Assembly (NCBI GenBank): GCA_965221575.1
Contig: CBDCSM010000012.1
Location: forward strand, 682,001 to 746,000
Reading direction: 5' to 3'
DNA from: JAPPHA01 sp965221575
Lineage (GTDB): Bacteria; Pseudomonadota; Alphaproteobacteria; Rhodobacterales; Rhodobacteraceae
DNA length: 64,000 nt
Shown piece by piece: positions 8,579 to 17,309 of this stretch (its first letter is position 1; each line of letters begins with the position of its first letter). The position numbers and the translations under genes are program-made. A model generated the notes under the pieces. That model saw only the letters and a list, made by a program, of their open reading frames with translations. It did not search any database and was not told the DNA's origin.

Positions 8579-11326
8579 ATGACAGAAATTCCGGACGAAA
8601 ACCCGCCGATTGCGGAGCCCGGCGACGGTCCACAGATCGCCATCGAGGAGGAAATGAAGACCTCCTATCTCGATTACGCAATGAGCGTGATCGTCAGCCG
8701 GGCGATCCCCGACTTGAGAGACGGGCTGAAGCCCGTGCATCGTCGCATTCTCTATGCGATGCACGAAGCCGGGAACGGTCACGATAGCCCGTATCGAAAA
8801 TCCGCAAGGCCGGTGGGCGATGTCATGGGGAAGTACCACCCTCACGGGGATGGTGCGATCTACGACGCGCTCGTTCGCATGGCACAGCCGTTTTCCATGT
8901 CATTGCCCCTGCTCGATGGCCAGGGCAACTTCGGTTCCGTTGACGGCGACAATCCGGCGGCAATGCGTTACACGGAAGTCCGCATGGACCGGCCAGCCGG
9001 ATTCCTGCTTTCCGACATCAAGGAAGACACGGTCAATTTCCAGGACAATTACGATGGAAAGGATCTGGAACCGATCGTGCTGCCGTCCCGGTTCCCGAAC
9101 ATGCTCGTCAACGGAGCAAGCGGAATCGCGGTCGGAATGGCAACGAACATTCCTCCGCATAACCTCGGTGAGGTTATCGATGCGACACTGGCTCTTATCG
9201 AAGACCCTGATCTGGATTCGATCCAGATTTCGACAAGGCACCTGCCGGCGCCGGATTTCCCTACGGGAGGTGTCATCCTCGGTACGATCGGGGCCCGGCA
9301 AGCATACACTTCAGGACGCGGCCGTGTCGTCATTCGCGCAAGGGCTGAAATTGAAGACGATGGCAAGGACAACCCCGCGATCATCGTTACCGAAATCCCA
9401 TACCAGGTCAACAAATCGTCACTTGTTGAACGAATAGCAGAACTCGCGCGCGACAAGTCGATCCCGGGAGTTTCGGGCGTTCAGGATGAATCGGACCGAA
9501 CCGGAATGCGAATTGTCGTGCAACTGCGACGCGACACGTCACCGGAAGTGATCCTGAACCAGTTGTATCGCCAGACGGCGATGCAGACGTCGTTCTCGTG
9601 CAACATGCTGGCGCTTAACGCCGGACGTCCCGAACTGATGGATCTTCGGGGATTTCTTGCGGCATTCATCGAGTTTCGAAACGAGGTCGTTGTTCGAAGG
9701 ACGGCATTTCGTTTGCGCAAGGCTCGCGAACGAAGCCACTTGCTCTGCGGATTGGCGGTTGCGGTCGCCAACGTTGATGAAGTCGTGGCCATGATAAGAT
9801 CGTCGGCCAGCCCCGCAGAAGCTCGGGAAAGGCTTCTCGAGCGGACATGGAACGTGGCGTCGATCATCGAGTATATTCGACTCATTGACGACCCGTTGCA
9901 CGGGATAAGTGAAGACGGGACGTACAGACTGTCGGACACCCAGGTCTCAGCTATCCTGGAACTGCGGCTCCAACGCCTCACTGCCATGGGCGTCAAGGAC
10001 ATCGGAGAAGAACTCGCGACCCTTGCCGATCAGATCAGGGACTTCCTGGACATTCTCGGGTCACGCGAGAGAGCGCTTGCCATTATCACCGACGAACTGA
10101 ACGAGGTTCGGGAGAGGTTTGCTCAACCGCGCCGGTCTGAAATCGTTGATGACACCGAGGAACTGGATGACGATGACCTGATTGAACGTGAGGACATGGT
10201 CGTCACGGTTACCAACGAAGGATACATCAAACGGACCGCGTTGTCCGAATACCGGGAACAAAGGCGCGGCGGAAAAGGCCTCAAAGGTCCTGCGACGAAG
10301 GAGACGGATTTCGTAACGTCAGTGTTCGTCACCGATACGCACACGCCGCTCCTTTTCTTTTCCACGTCGGGAATGGTTTATCGGCTCAAGACCTGGCGGC
10401 TGCCTCAAGGGGGAAGAAACGCCCGCGGAAAAGCCGTGGTCAATATTCTTCAGATCAGGCAGGGCGATTCAATTGCCGCGATCATGCCGGAATCGGATCA
10501 CCCGGACCGCGACTACATGGTTTTCGCAACGCGGAATGGTCGAATCAAGATAAATGCGCGCACCGATTTCCAGAATATTAGGGTTAACGGAAAGATTGGG
10601 GTCGGCCTCAGGGACGGTGACAGCCTCATCGGGGTGCTGAGCGCGTCGCGGGCCGAAGACATCCTACTGACGACTTCGCGCGGTCAGATCATCCGGTTTA
10701 CGGTCGAGAGTGTCCGGGTATCAAAAGGCAGGTCGTCTACCGGTGTCAGGGGAATAAAGTTGGAGCGGGGTGACAGCATCGTCTCTCTCGCAATTATCCG
10801 GCATGTCGACTTATCGGTAGAAAAACGAAATGCCTTTACACGAAGGCGTTCTTTGGAAAGGGGGCAGGAGGACGAATTCGAAGGCGAAGTCGTGAGCGAA
10901 GTTGAGCCTGACATTTCGCTCGGTGACCAGGAGTATTCCGAGTTGCTTGAATCCGAGGAGTGGATTCTGACAATAACCTCCAAGGGTTTCGGCAAACGTA
11001 CGTCTGCACACGAGTTCAAGATTACTGCTCGTGGCGGGAAAGGCATGATGGCGGCCAACCTGAAGTTGCGCGACGATCGGATTGTCGCTTCATTGACTGT
11101 CGAGGATTACGACCAGATCATGCTCATGACGTCGACCGGCCAGTCAATAAGGTGCCCGGTTTCCGATATCAGGCGAGCCGGCCGCGTATCAGCTGGGGTC
11201 ACCGTATTCAGGATTGCCGACGACGAAGAAGTCGTGTCCGTCGCCAGAATTGTCGAGCCTGACAGGAACGGTGGCGAAACGGACGACGACGATGCAAAAA
11301 CACCAATCCGTGAAGATCCGGCTTAG
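8579..11326 (+). CDS. gyrA: DNA gyrase subunit A
   Basis: 915 residues from the ATG at 8579; an in-frame GTG at 8546 would add 11 residues unlike the GyrA N-terminus. The protein has the breakage-reunion domain, with the active-site tyrosine at residue 131 (MRYTEVR). The C-terminal DNA-wrapping domain contains the GyrA box QRRGGKG, which distinguishes it from ParC. With GyrB it introduces negative supercoils. In the quinolone-resistance region the sequence is HPHGDGAIYDA: the position equal to E. coli Ser83 is Gly92, while the Asp87 equivalent (Asp96) is kept. An acidic insertion sits between blades of the C-terminal propeller (about residues 770-795). Confidence 0.96.
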   Translation: MTEIPDENPPIAEPGDGPQIAIEEEMKTSYLDYAMSVIVSRAIPDLRDGLKPVHRRILYAMHEAGNGHDSPYRKSARPVGDVMGKYHPHGDGAIYDALVRMAQPFSMSLPLLDGQGNFGSVDGDNPAAMRYTEVRMDRPAGFLLSDIKEDTVNFQDNYDGKDLEPIVLPSRFPNMLVNGASGIAVGMATNIPPHNLGEVIDATLALIEDPDLDSIQISTRHLPAPDFPTGGVILGTIGARQAYTSGRGRVVIRARAEIEDDGKDNPAIIVTEIPYQVNKSSLVERIAELARDKSIPGVSGVQDESDRTGMRIVVQLRRDTSPEVILNQLYRQTAMQTSFSCNMLALNAGRPELMDLRGFLAAFIEFRNEVVVRRTAFRLRKARERSHLLCGLAVAVANVDEVVAMIRSSASPAEARERLLERTWNVASIIEYIRLIDDPLHGISEDGTYRLSDTQVSAILELRLQRLTAMGVKDIGEELATLADQIRDFLDILGSRERALAIITDELNEVRERFAQPRRSEIVDDTEELDDDDLIEREDMVVTVTNEGYIKRTALSEYREQRRGGKGLKGPATKETDFVTSVFVTDTHTPLLFFSTSGMVYRLKTWRLPQGGRNARGKAVVNILQIRQGDSIAAIMPESDHPDRDYMVFATRNGRIKINARTDFQNIRVNGKIGVGLRDGDSLIGVLSASRAEDILLTTSRGQIIRFTVESVRVSKGRSSTGVRGIKLERGDSIVSLAIIRHVDLSVEKRNAFTRRRSLERGQEDEFEGEVVSEVEPDISLGDQEYSELLESEEWILTITSKGFGKRTSAHEFKITARGGKGMMAANLKLRDDRIVASLTVEDYDQIMLMTSTGQSIRCPVSDIRRAGRVSAGVTVFRIADDEEVVSVARIVEPDRNGGETDDDDAKTPIREDPA

Positions 11327-11503
11327 TGTGGCAACGCCTGCCGGGCGTAGGTCCTCTGGCCGCAATCGATCGTTTTCACGACATGAGATTGAGGTCCTTC
11401 GGATTCGTTTGTCCGGCAACCCGAAATCAAAGGATCCGATCGAAGACTTGACGCGTTCGGTAGACTTCTGCTCATCTCCGCCGATTGAACAGGGAGAAGA
11501 CCA

Positions 11504-12118
11504 ATGGCAAGAGATTTCCTCTCGGAGGTCTACTATCTGGACACCGATCAACAGAGACATGATCTCTACAGTGAATGGGCGGATTCATACGATGCGGACC
11601 TGTCGGCTCACGGCTATGTCACTCCGCAAAGATGCGCACGGGCTGCGGCACGATTTGTCCACGACAAGTCTCGGCCCGTACTGGACGTCGGGTGCGGAAC
11701 CGGGATTTCGGGCAAGGCGCTCGCAGGAGCAGGATTCTCGAACATTTTCGGGATGGACGTCAATCGAGAGATGCTCGCCAAGGCGAAAGACCTTGGGATT
11801 TACAGGGATCTTTCGGTTTCCGAACCAGGCGCACCTTTGCAGTTTGAGCCTGGCACCTATGAGTTGATCGCGGCAATCGGAGTCATCGGTACCGGGGCGG
11901 CCCCAATCGGCTTTCTCCACGAATGCCTGTCGGTACTTGCACCAGGCAACCTTATGGTCTTTTCGTTCAATGACCACACCTTGGCCGAACCGGAATACAT
12001 GAAGGCTGTTGAAGATAGTTTAGGATCCGGAGATTTCCGGATGCTCCACGAGGAATATGGACCTCATTTATCGAAACTGAATATGTGCTCGACCGTATTC
12101 GTGATGCAAAGAACCTGA
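11504..12118 (+). CDS. Class I SAM-dependent methyltransferase
   Basis: 204 residues with a Rossmann-type methyltransferase core: motif I VLDVGCGTG at residues 59-67 binds S-adenosylmethionine, followed by IFGMDVNREML (acidic residue for the ribose) and an ELIAAIGVIGTG motif-IV region. The acceptor is unknown; the fold is shared by enzymes acting on small molecules, lipids and proteins. AGGGAGAAG before the ATG is a good ribosome binding site. The stop codon abuts the ATG of gluQ with no spacer, so the two are probably co-translated. Confidence 0.85.
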   Translation: MARDFLSEVYYLDTDQQRHDLYSEWADSYDADLSAHGYVTPQRCARAAARFVHDKSRPVLDVGCGTGISGKALAGAGFSNIFGMDVNREMLAKAKDLGIYRDLSVSEPGAPLQFEPGTYELIAAIGVIGTGAAPIGFLHECLSVLAPGNLMVFSFNDHTLAEPEYMKAVEDSLGSGDFRMLHEEYGPHLSKLNMCSTVFVMQRT

Positions 12119-13045
12119 ATGCGCGAACGATTTGCCCCATCTCCGACCGGGTTTCTTCACATTGGACACGCATTTTCTGCCCTGACAGCCTGGCGGGCGG
12201 CCATGGCATGTGGAGGCGATTTCCTTCTGAGAATCGAAGACATTGACGCTACGCGGTGCAAGGCAAGGTTCGAAAAGGCGATTTACGAGGATCTCGGATG
12301 GCTGGGCCTGACCTGGAGGCAGCCAATCATGCGGCAATCGGAAAGGCTGAACATTTACGCGGACGTCCTGTCGCGGCTTGTCGCGTCCGGACTGTGCTAT
12401 CCCTGCCGGTGCTCGAGAAAGGATATCGCCGCGGCGCTTTCTGCTCCGCAGGAATCGGGTCGGTCCGGCCAGGACGGAGGACGTCCACTTGCCGTGCCAG
12501 CGCACTCATCTCCCGAATCCAGGAAACCGTCCCTCCCCCCGGTCTACCCCGGAACATGTCGCGAGCGATCCATGGACGACCTGGAACCAGGAGACGCAAT
12601 CCGACTGAATGTTCGCCGAGCGATCGAGTCGATTGGCGGCGCGGATGTGCTTGCGGGACTCGGGTTTGCTGAACTCGGGTCCGGGAGCCGTGTCGGTGTC
12701 AGAATTACACCTGAATCCCTGATCGATATGCTGGGAGACGTGGTCCTTGCGCGAAAGGACATTGGTACATCGTACCATATCGCCGTAGTCACCGACGACG
12801 CCATGCAGTCAGTCACGCATGTCACGCGGGGAGAGGACATCGCGTTCTGCACGCCCCTGCATGTCTTGCTCCAGACAATCCTCGGGTTTCCGACTCCGGA
12901 TTATCGTCACCATCGTTTGATTCGTGACAGCCACGGTGCCCGGCTTGCCAAACGCCATGACGCGGTTTCCATCCGATCGCTCAGGGAAAGAGGAAAGACC
13001 CCCGGCGACATCCATTCGATGGTCGGACTCGAGATGCCTTCGTGA
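12119..13045 (+). CDS. gluQ: Glutamyl-Q tRNA(Asp) synthetase
   Basis: 308 residues. A truncated relative of glutamyl-tRNA synthetase without the anticodon-binding domain, which attaches glutamate to queuosine at position 34 of tRNA(Asp). The opening RFAPSPTGFLHIGH (HIGH motif at residues 14-17), the zinc-type cysteines in YPCRCSRKD and YPGTCRE, THVTRGEDI and the KMSKS-like RLAKRH are all present. Its length fits GluQRS (about 300) rather than GltX (about 470). A queA gene for queuosine synthesis is present 38 kb away, consistent with this role. Confidence 0.93.
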   Translation: MRERFAPSPTGFLHIGHAFSALTAWRAAMACGGDFLLRIEDIDATRCKARFEKAIYEDLGWLGLTWRQPIMRQSERLNIYADVLSRLVASGLCYPCRCSRKDIAAALSAPQESGRSGQDGGRPLAVPAHSSPESRKPSLPPVYPGTCRERSMDDLEPGDAIRLNVRRAIESIGGADVLAGLGFAELGSGSRVGVRITPESLIDMLGDVVLARKDIGTSYHIAVVTDDAMQSVTHVTRGEDIAFCTPLHVLLQTILGFPTPDYRHHRLIRDSHGARLAKRHDAVSIRSLRERGKTPGDIHSMVGLEMPS

Positions 13046-13150
13046 GCCTTCCCCCGATTTCGCATCCGAGGATCGGACGATCCGAAAAACCGGAATTCAA
13101 ACCGTGGAGAGTTGAGCGATCCTGGATGAATCAGGGGAAGAGATTGGCGA

Positions 13151-13498
13151 CTACTTGTCGTCCTTTTTCACCGAGTCTACAGGGGTGAAAAAGCAGCTTC
13201 TCTCTCCGGTATGGCATGCGGGACCGGTCTGCTCGACCTTGATCAGCAAACAATCCCGGTCACAGTCGATGTGCCCGGTTACAAGTTTCTGGATGTTTCC
13301 CGATGTTTCGCCCTTTTGCCAGAGTTTCGATCGAGACCTCGACCAATAGGTAACCCTGCCCGTTTCAAATGTTCGTTCGATCGCGTCACGATTCATCCAG
13401 GCCAACATCAGGACCTCGCCGGTCAAATGGTCCTGAGCGATCGCGGGGATCAATCCTTTTCCATCAAATTTCAGGCTGTCGGGGTCGATTGCATTCAT
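13151..13498 (-). CDS. hisI: Phosphoribosyl-AMP cyclohydrolase
   Basis: 115 residues, matching the single-domain HisI of alphaproteobacteria (no fused HisE). It opens the purine ring of phosphoribosyl-AMP in the third step of histidine synthesis. Conserved landmarks are VLMLAWMNRDAIERT, TYWSRSRSKLWQKGETSGN, and the metal/zinc residues in HIDCDRDC and GPACHTGERSCFF. It is convergent with gluQ and divergent from the IscU-like gene. The ATG at 13498 is preceded by GAAGGAATTGGGAAG. Confidence 0.96.
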   Translation of the reverse strand: MNAIDPDSLKFDGKGLIPAIAQDHLTGEVLMLAWMNRDAIERTFETGRVTYWSRSRSKLWQKGETSGNIQKLVTGHIDCDRDCLLIKVEQTGPACHTGERSCFFTPVDSVKKDDK

Positions 13499-13568
13499 GG
13501 ATACTTCCCAATTCCTTCAATCGGACCTAATTAAAGTATATTCCTGCGGTGTTGAAGGCACACGACCG

Positions 13569-14030
13569 ATGGCAGAAGCGAATGACGTGCTCCAGCTTTA
13601 TGCCAAGCGCATTCTCGCTCTGGCCGCAGAGATTCCGTACGCGACACTGATTCCTGAACCAGAGAGTTCGTCAAAGAAACGATCACCGTTGTGCGGTTCT
13701 ACCGTCACCGTCGGCCTGAAGACGGACGGCGGCCGGGTTTCGAGCTTTGGTCAGGACGTCAAGGCATGCGCGCTGGGACAGGCATCAGCATCCGTGCTCG
13801 GAAAGAATGTCATTGGCCGGGACCGTCACGAAATTGAACATGCCCGAAACCAGCTGGAGGCCATGTTGAAAGAGGACGGTCAGGTTCCGGATCCCCCTTT
13901 CGAGGAACTCGAAGCACTGAGGCCGGCAAAGGATTTCAAGAATCGCCATGCTTCGATCATGCTGGCATTTGACGCAACCATTGATGCGATGAATGCGCTG
14001 GAAGAGGCGCAGAGTCTCACGTCAGACTGA
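13569..14030 (+). CDS. IscU/NifU-like iron-sulfur scaffold protein
   Basis: 153 residues from the ATG at 13569; the open frame continues upstream into the hisI start, but the family N-terminus (NDVLQLYAKRILALAAEIP) fits this start. It belongs to the NifU N-terminal/IscU fold: the cluster-binding cysteines appear in SPLCGSTV and KACALGQASASVLG, while the third cysteine of true IscU is not obvious. This shortened IscU-like form is often found beside hisI, folE or yidD in alphaproteobacteria. It may bind or transfer Fe-S clusters or iron; the exact role is unsettled. Confidence 0.85.
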   Translation: MAEANDVLQLYAKRILALAAEIPYATLIPEPESSSKKRSPLCGSTVTVGLKTDGGRVSSFGQDVKACALGQASASVLGKNVIGRDRHEIEHARNQLEAMLKEDGQVPDPPFEELEALRPAKDFKNRHASIMLAFDATIDAMNALEEAQSLTSD

Positions 14031-14130
14031 GTGCGACAAATAGCACCACGAAAATCGACAACAGTCCCGACAGGTCTGAAATCGCCGGTCGGGATGAGCG
14101 CTTGATTTCGATATATAGGTTTTTGATCAT
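14017..14130 (-). CDS. Possible 37-residue membrane peptide
   Basis: A minus-strand frame from ATG at 14130 encodes a basic N-terminus (MIKNLYIEIKRSSRP) followed by one hydrophobic stretch, LSGLLSIFVVLFVALSLT, then a stop. This is the layout of a single-pass small membrane protein. It overlaps the last 14 bases of the convergent IscU-like gene. A weak AAGTGG lies upstream and the region behind it is A+T rich, so it could hold a promoter. I know no named homologue; it may be a chance frame. Confidence 0.3.
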   Translation of the reverse strand: MIKNLYIEIKRSSRPAISDLSGLLSIFVVLFVALSLT

Positions 14131-14398
14131 GTTTTGATCCACTTCTATTCACTATTTGTTCTATTATTGTAAATCGGATTGAGAAATCAAGAACAAATTA
14201 GGAACATCTGCTTTTTCTTGCCTGGAATGGGTTTCACTTCATCTATAGTTCGCCAGCCTTGGAAACGATCGGCGGCTATCGCCGTGAACACGTGAATAAG
14301 GCCGCCTCACGGCATATAGTCGGGTACCTGTCCGAAGGCTGCGCCGGATGTCCAAAGGACCGGGACCCGGCACCGCTTCCTACACGGGAGACCGCACC
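14131..14398. promoter_or_regulatory. A+T-rich upstream region of the protease gene, with inverted repeat
   Basis: The stretch 14130-14260 is the most A+T-rich DNA of the left half of the window and probably carries promoters for the protease gene (plus) and possibly the small ORF (minus). A 7-bp inverted repeat, GCCGTGA at 14281-14287 and TCACGGC at 14307-14313, lies about 85 bases before the protease ATG and could be an operator. No RNA gene was recognised. Confidence 0.35.
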
Positions 14399-15880
14399 AT
14401 GCGAATCATCAACACTGCAGGGTTCCTGGCCTTGTCCGCCACCCTGGCGTTCGCCGAGCCCGAAGCCGGCACGACAAGGACGGAAGACTTGCTCGAACAG
14501 ATGCAGGACTCCTTCCGGACAGTCGCGGACGACATGTTTTCGTCCCTGGTCTATATCGAGGCCGTCAGTGGCGACCAGTCCAGTACAGGTTCCGGTTTCA
14601 TCGTGGATCACCACACCGGAACCAATACCTTTTACGTCGCCACCAATCACCACGTGGCCGGCGGTTCGTTCGACTGGATTCAGGTGACCACACGTGACGG
14701 CCGCCCGTTCGAGGCCGTGCTTGTCGGGAGTGATCCGCGCTATGACATTGCGCTGCTCTCATTCGAATATTCGACTGACGGTTACTTCGATTGGACCCCG
14801 TCAATTTCCGGAATCGGTGACTCCGATGCCGTGCAGGCCGGCGACCTTGTCTATGCTGTCGGCAGCCCGCAGGGTTTGCCGGAGACCGTCACGCTCGGAA
14901 TTGTCAGCCATGTCTCGCGTGAATCCCCCCTTGATGTCGGCGTGTTCATCCAGACGGATACCGCCATCAACCCCGGCAATTCCGGTGGCCCACTGGTCAG
15001 TCTACGTGATGGCAATGTGATCGGGATAAATACCTGGATCAGAACACCCGTTGTCGCCAGCGGCGGAGACCCCGTGACGACAACCGAGGGGGATCTTCTG
15101 TTTGCATTCGGCAGTGTTGGTCTCGGTTTTGCGGTGCCGATCAATACCGCCATGCGGATCATCGGCAATCTCAGGGAACATGGTGCGCCCCGTCATGGGT
15201 ATATCGGGGTCGAGTATTCGCCCTGGGGTGCAAAGGATGTCCTGGCTAGTTGCAGCCCGACGAGTTTGGTGAATGCCGGTTGGGATGTCGACTGGGACGT
15301 AGACTGGGATGGCGAATGGAGTATCGATTGGGACAATGAAACCTGGGACATGATCATGGTGAGCCTGACGACGATCATGAACCTGACTCCATTGGCTCCT
15401 GCAGACCGGCATGGCCTGAAACCCGGCGACGTGATTTCCCTCGTCGACGGCGAATTCGCGCCTGTTATTGCCAACATCGACCGTCCCCCGAGCCACAGCA
15501 AGCTGGTCCGGATGATCGACGCACTGACGCCCGGCGAAGACAGCGTATTCGAAGTGATTCGAGACTGTGAGTACGTTGAGATCACACTGCAGGCAGGCGT
15601 GCGCGAGGAAGAAGAGGCCAACGTCCAGACACGTGCGAGTTGGCCGGGAATGCTTCTTGACGCGGGTCTGTCAGTCGCCGCTGTCACGGATTCAGGCGTT
15701 GCGTCCAGTTTGGGGATCGACGTGGGAGACGTGATCACCCATGTCAATGGCGACCGGATCGAAAACCTCGGACAGTTTTATCTGGGCATTGACGCGTGCC
15801 GAAGTGAGCGCTGCAGTCTTGGCGTTTACCGCAACGGCATCTTGTCCTGGACATCTGATTTCGTGGTTCCACGGGAGTAG
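14399..15880 (+). CDS. HtrA/Deg-type periplasmic serine protease with Trp-Asp repeat
   Basis: 493 residues from the ATG at 14399, chosen because it opens a clear signal peptide (MRIINTAGFLALSATLAFAE) absent from the upstream extension. The trypsin-like domain has His85 (TNHHV), Asp116 (YDIALL) and Ser195 (GNSGGP), so it should be active in the periplasm. Two PDZ-type regions follow (about 265-400 and 425-490). Inside the first, residues 295-318 carry a tandem WDVD-like repeat of alternating Trp and acidic residues, which is not part of a normal PDZ fold. HtrA proteins degrade misfolded envelope proteins. The gene ends next to a transposase relic lying in the same reading frame. Confidence 0.88.
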   Translation: MRIINTAGFLALSATLAFAEPEAGTTRTEDLLEQMQDSFRTVADDMFSSLVYIEAVSGDQSSTGSGFIVDHHTGTNTFYVATNHHVAGGSFDWIQVTTRDGRPFEAVLVGSDPRYDIALLSFEYSTDGYFDWTPSISGIGDSDAVQAGDLVYAVGSPQGLPETVTLGIVSHVSRESPLDVGVFIQTDTAINPGNSGGPLVSLRDGNVIGINTWIRTPVVASGGDPVTTTEGDLLFAFGSVGLGFAVPINTAMRIIGNLREHGAPRHGYIGVEYSPWGAKDVLASCSPTSLVNAGWDVDWDVDWDGEWSIDWDNETWDMIMVSLTTIMNLTPLAPADRHGLKPGDVISLVDGEFAPVIANIDRPPSHSKLVRMIDALTPGEDSVFEVIRDCEYVEITLQAGVREEEEANVQTRASWPGMLLDAGLSVAAVTDSGVASSLGIDVGDVITHVNGDRIENLGQFYLGIDACRSERCSLGVYRNGILSWTSDFVVPRE

Positions 15881-16066
15881 CAAAGGCGTCACGCGCCCGC
15901 AGGGCTCAACCTTCTCGCAGCGATCACAATCTACTGGAACACTGAGCAATTCGGACGTGCGGTTCAGGAACGCGAACTGGCTGGCCTTGCGATGCCACTG
16001 GATCTGCTCAGACACATCTCGCCGTTCGCTTGGGCTCACAACCTGCTCACCGGCGAAAACCTGTAG
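15881..16066 (+). pseudogene. Tn3-family transposase (TnpA), C-terminal remnant
   Basis: Sixty-two codons directly after, and in frame with, the protease stop read GLNLLAAITIYWNTEQFGRAV...LLRHISPFAWAHNLLTGENL and then stop. This matches the C-terminus of Tn3-family transposases, which typically read GLNLL-AAI-WNT-Y followed by L-HISPLGW-HI-LTGEY. Only this end survives: the catalytic core, start and final residues after LTGE are gone. A candidate terminal inverted repeat follows within 25 bases, as in intact Tn3 elements. The match is from memory of the family, not from a search. Confidence 0.75.
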
Positions 16067-16088
16067 AGAACAATTGCTGCTTCACGTG

Positions 16089-16127
16089 CTTAACTTACGA
16101 ATCCGCCCCTCTACCGGAATCGACCCC
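16089..16127 (+). repeat. Candidate Tn3-type terminal inverted repeat
   Basis: Read on the minus strand from 16127, the sequence begins GGGGTCGATTCC and ends GTAAGTTAAG. Tn3-family ends are about 38 bp, begin GGGG and end TAAG. It lies 23 bases after the transposase remnant stop, the normal place for the end next to tnpA. No matching partner copy was found elsewhere in the window, so the element has lost its other end. Confidence 0.5.
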
Positions 16128-16268
16128 GCGATCGCCAAACGGTACCGGTCGAGAAGGCAAACCCAACCGCCGCTCGACTCCCGATATTCCGTTTCTATCA
16201 ACTCCCCGCAAGTTTCTTGTGTAGCATTTCGGTTCTATTTCACAGACATGTTCAGCAGCCATTCGACC

Positions 16269-17300
16269 TCACGGCGTGGCACCGAAAGAACGAATGAAGT
16301 CGGCATAATGGCGCAGGGCCTGGCGCAGCGGCATCGGCTCCCAACCGGTCTCGCCCCGCAGGCGCGAGATGTCGTAGGTTCCCCACCGCCCGCCTTTGAA
16401 GCGCGGATCGGCAACGATGTCACACGCGGCGGGCGGCGCGATTTCCCATTTCAGGCCCGGTTCGATCTCCCGGCACAACTCCAGCAACTGGCCGAGCGTC
16501 ACCGCCTCGCCCTGGGCGACGTTGTAGACCGGGTGATCGAATCCGCCCTCCTTCTCCAGAAGCGCCATCATCGCCCGGGACACGTCCTGGGCGTGGATAT
16601 GGTCGCCGACGCCTTCGGTGTCATTGATGCGGATAACCTTGCCTGCCATCGCCCGATGCAGCGCGACCTTGGGCGGGCAGTCATAAGCGCGCGAAGGCCG
16701 CCAGCGATCCATCGGCCCGTAGACGCCGGAGAGCCGGCAGGAACAGACATTGAAGCCGAAACTCTTGCCGTAGTGGCGCACGATCATCTCGCTGGAATAC
16801 TTCGAGATACCGTAGAATTCCGGCGGATCGACCCACCCGTCCTCAGGCATCGGCCCGGGCGGTTCGGGCCCGAAATCGTTGTAGACCCCGCCGGAGCTGA
16901 GATTGACGAAGGCCTTGAGGCCCCGCAGGGTGCGCGCCAGTTCCAGCACCCGTACCGTGCCCATGATGTTGACTTCCAGCACCTTGTCGGGGACGTCCAT
17001 CTCGGGGTTGGCAATGGCCGCGCCCTCCAGTGTTTCCGGGGCGAACAGGGTGATCGTGGCGGCGTGCAGGATGCGGTCAGGCGCGTGCTCGGCGCCGATT
17101 CGGGCGAGCAGCTCCGCATCGAGGACGCTGCCACGGATATAGGTTAGCCGGTCCGCCACCGGTGCCCAAAACCGGTCGAGCGCGTCATCCTTCGGCCCGG
17201 CATCGAGCACCGTGACATGCTCCTCGCCGTGGCGTTTCAGCCACATCAGCGCCAGGTTCGACATCACGAAACCGCCGCCGCCGGTGATCAGGAGTGTCAT
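16269..17300 (-). CDS. NAD-dependent epimerase/dehydratase family protein
   Basis: 343 residues, an extended short-chain dehydrogenase. The nucleotide-binding motif is ITGGGGFVMS (residues 5-14); the third glycine of the usual GGxGFIG is Met13. The active-site Tyr163 and Lys167 are in YGISK, and SSGGVY supplies the serine. The substrate is unknown: such enzymes act on nucleotide sugars, aldoses or other hydroxy compounds. It is the last gene of a minus-strand run (dehydrogenase, regulator, SDR, epimerase), 9 bases after the SDR stop and with GAGGGGA as ribosome binding site. A decayed homologue lies at 32.6-33.0 kb. Confidence 0.85.
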   Translation of the reverse strand: MTLLITGGGGFVMSNLALMWLKRHGEEHVTVLDAGPKDDALDRFWAPVADRLTYIRGSVLDAELLARIGAEHAPDRILHAATITLFAPETLEGAAIANPEMDVPDKVLEVNIMGTVRVLELARTLRGLKAFVNLSSGGVYNDFGPEPPGPMPEDGWVDPPEFYGISKYSSEMIVRHYGKSFGFNVCSCRLSGVYGPMDRWRPSRAYDCPPKVALHRAMAGKVIRINDTEGVGDHIHAQDVSRAMMALLEKEGGFDHPVYNVAQGEAVTLGQLLELCREIEPGLKWEIAPPAACDIVADPRFKGGRWGTYDISRLRGETGWEPMPLRQALRHYADFIRSFGATP

Positions 17301-17309
17301 CGCGTCCCC

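Noticed and set aside
13064..13090. Hairpin-like GGATCG-GA-CGATCC between gluQ and hisI as a terminator
   Set aside because: The loop would be only two bases and no T-run follows in the direction of either gene.
13482..13493. GGGGTCGATT resembling the outer end of the Tn3-type repeat
   Set aside because: Only ten bases match and they lie inside the conserved N-terminal coding sequence of hisI, so coincidence is the simpler explanation.
15692..16039. 115-residue minus-strand frame over the protease end and transposase tail
   Set aside because: The plus-strand frames there match known families; this frame is their antisense shadow.
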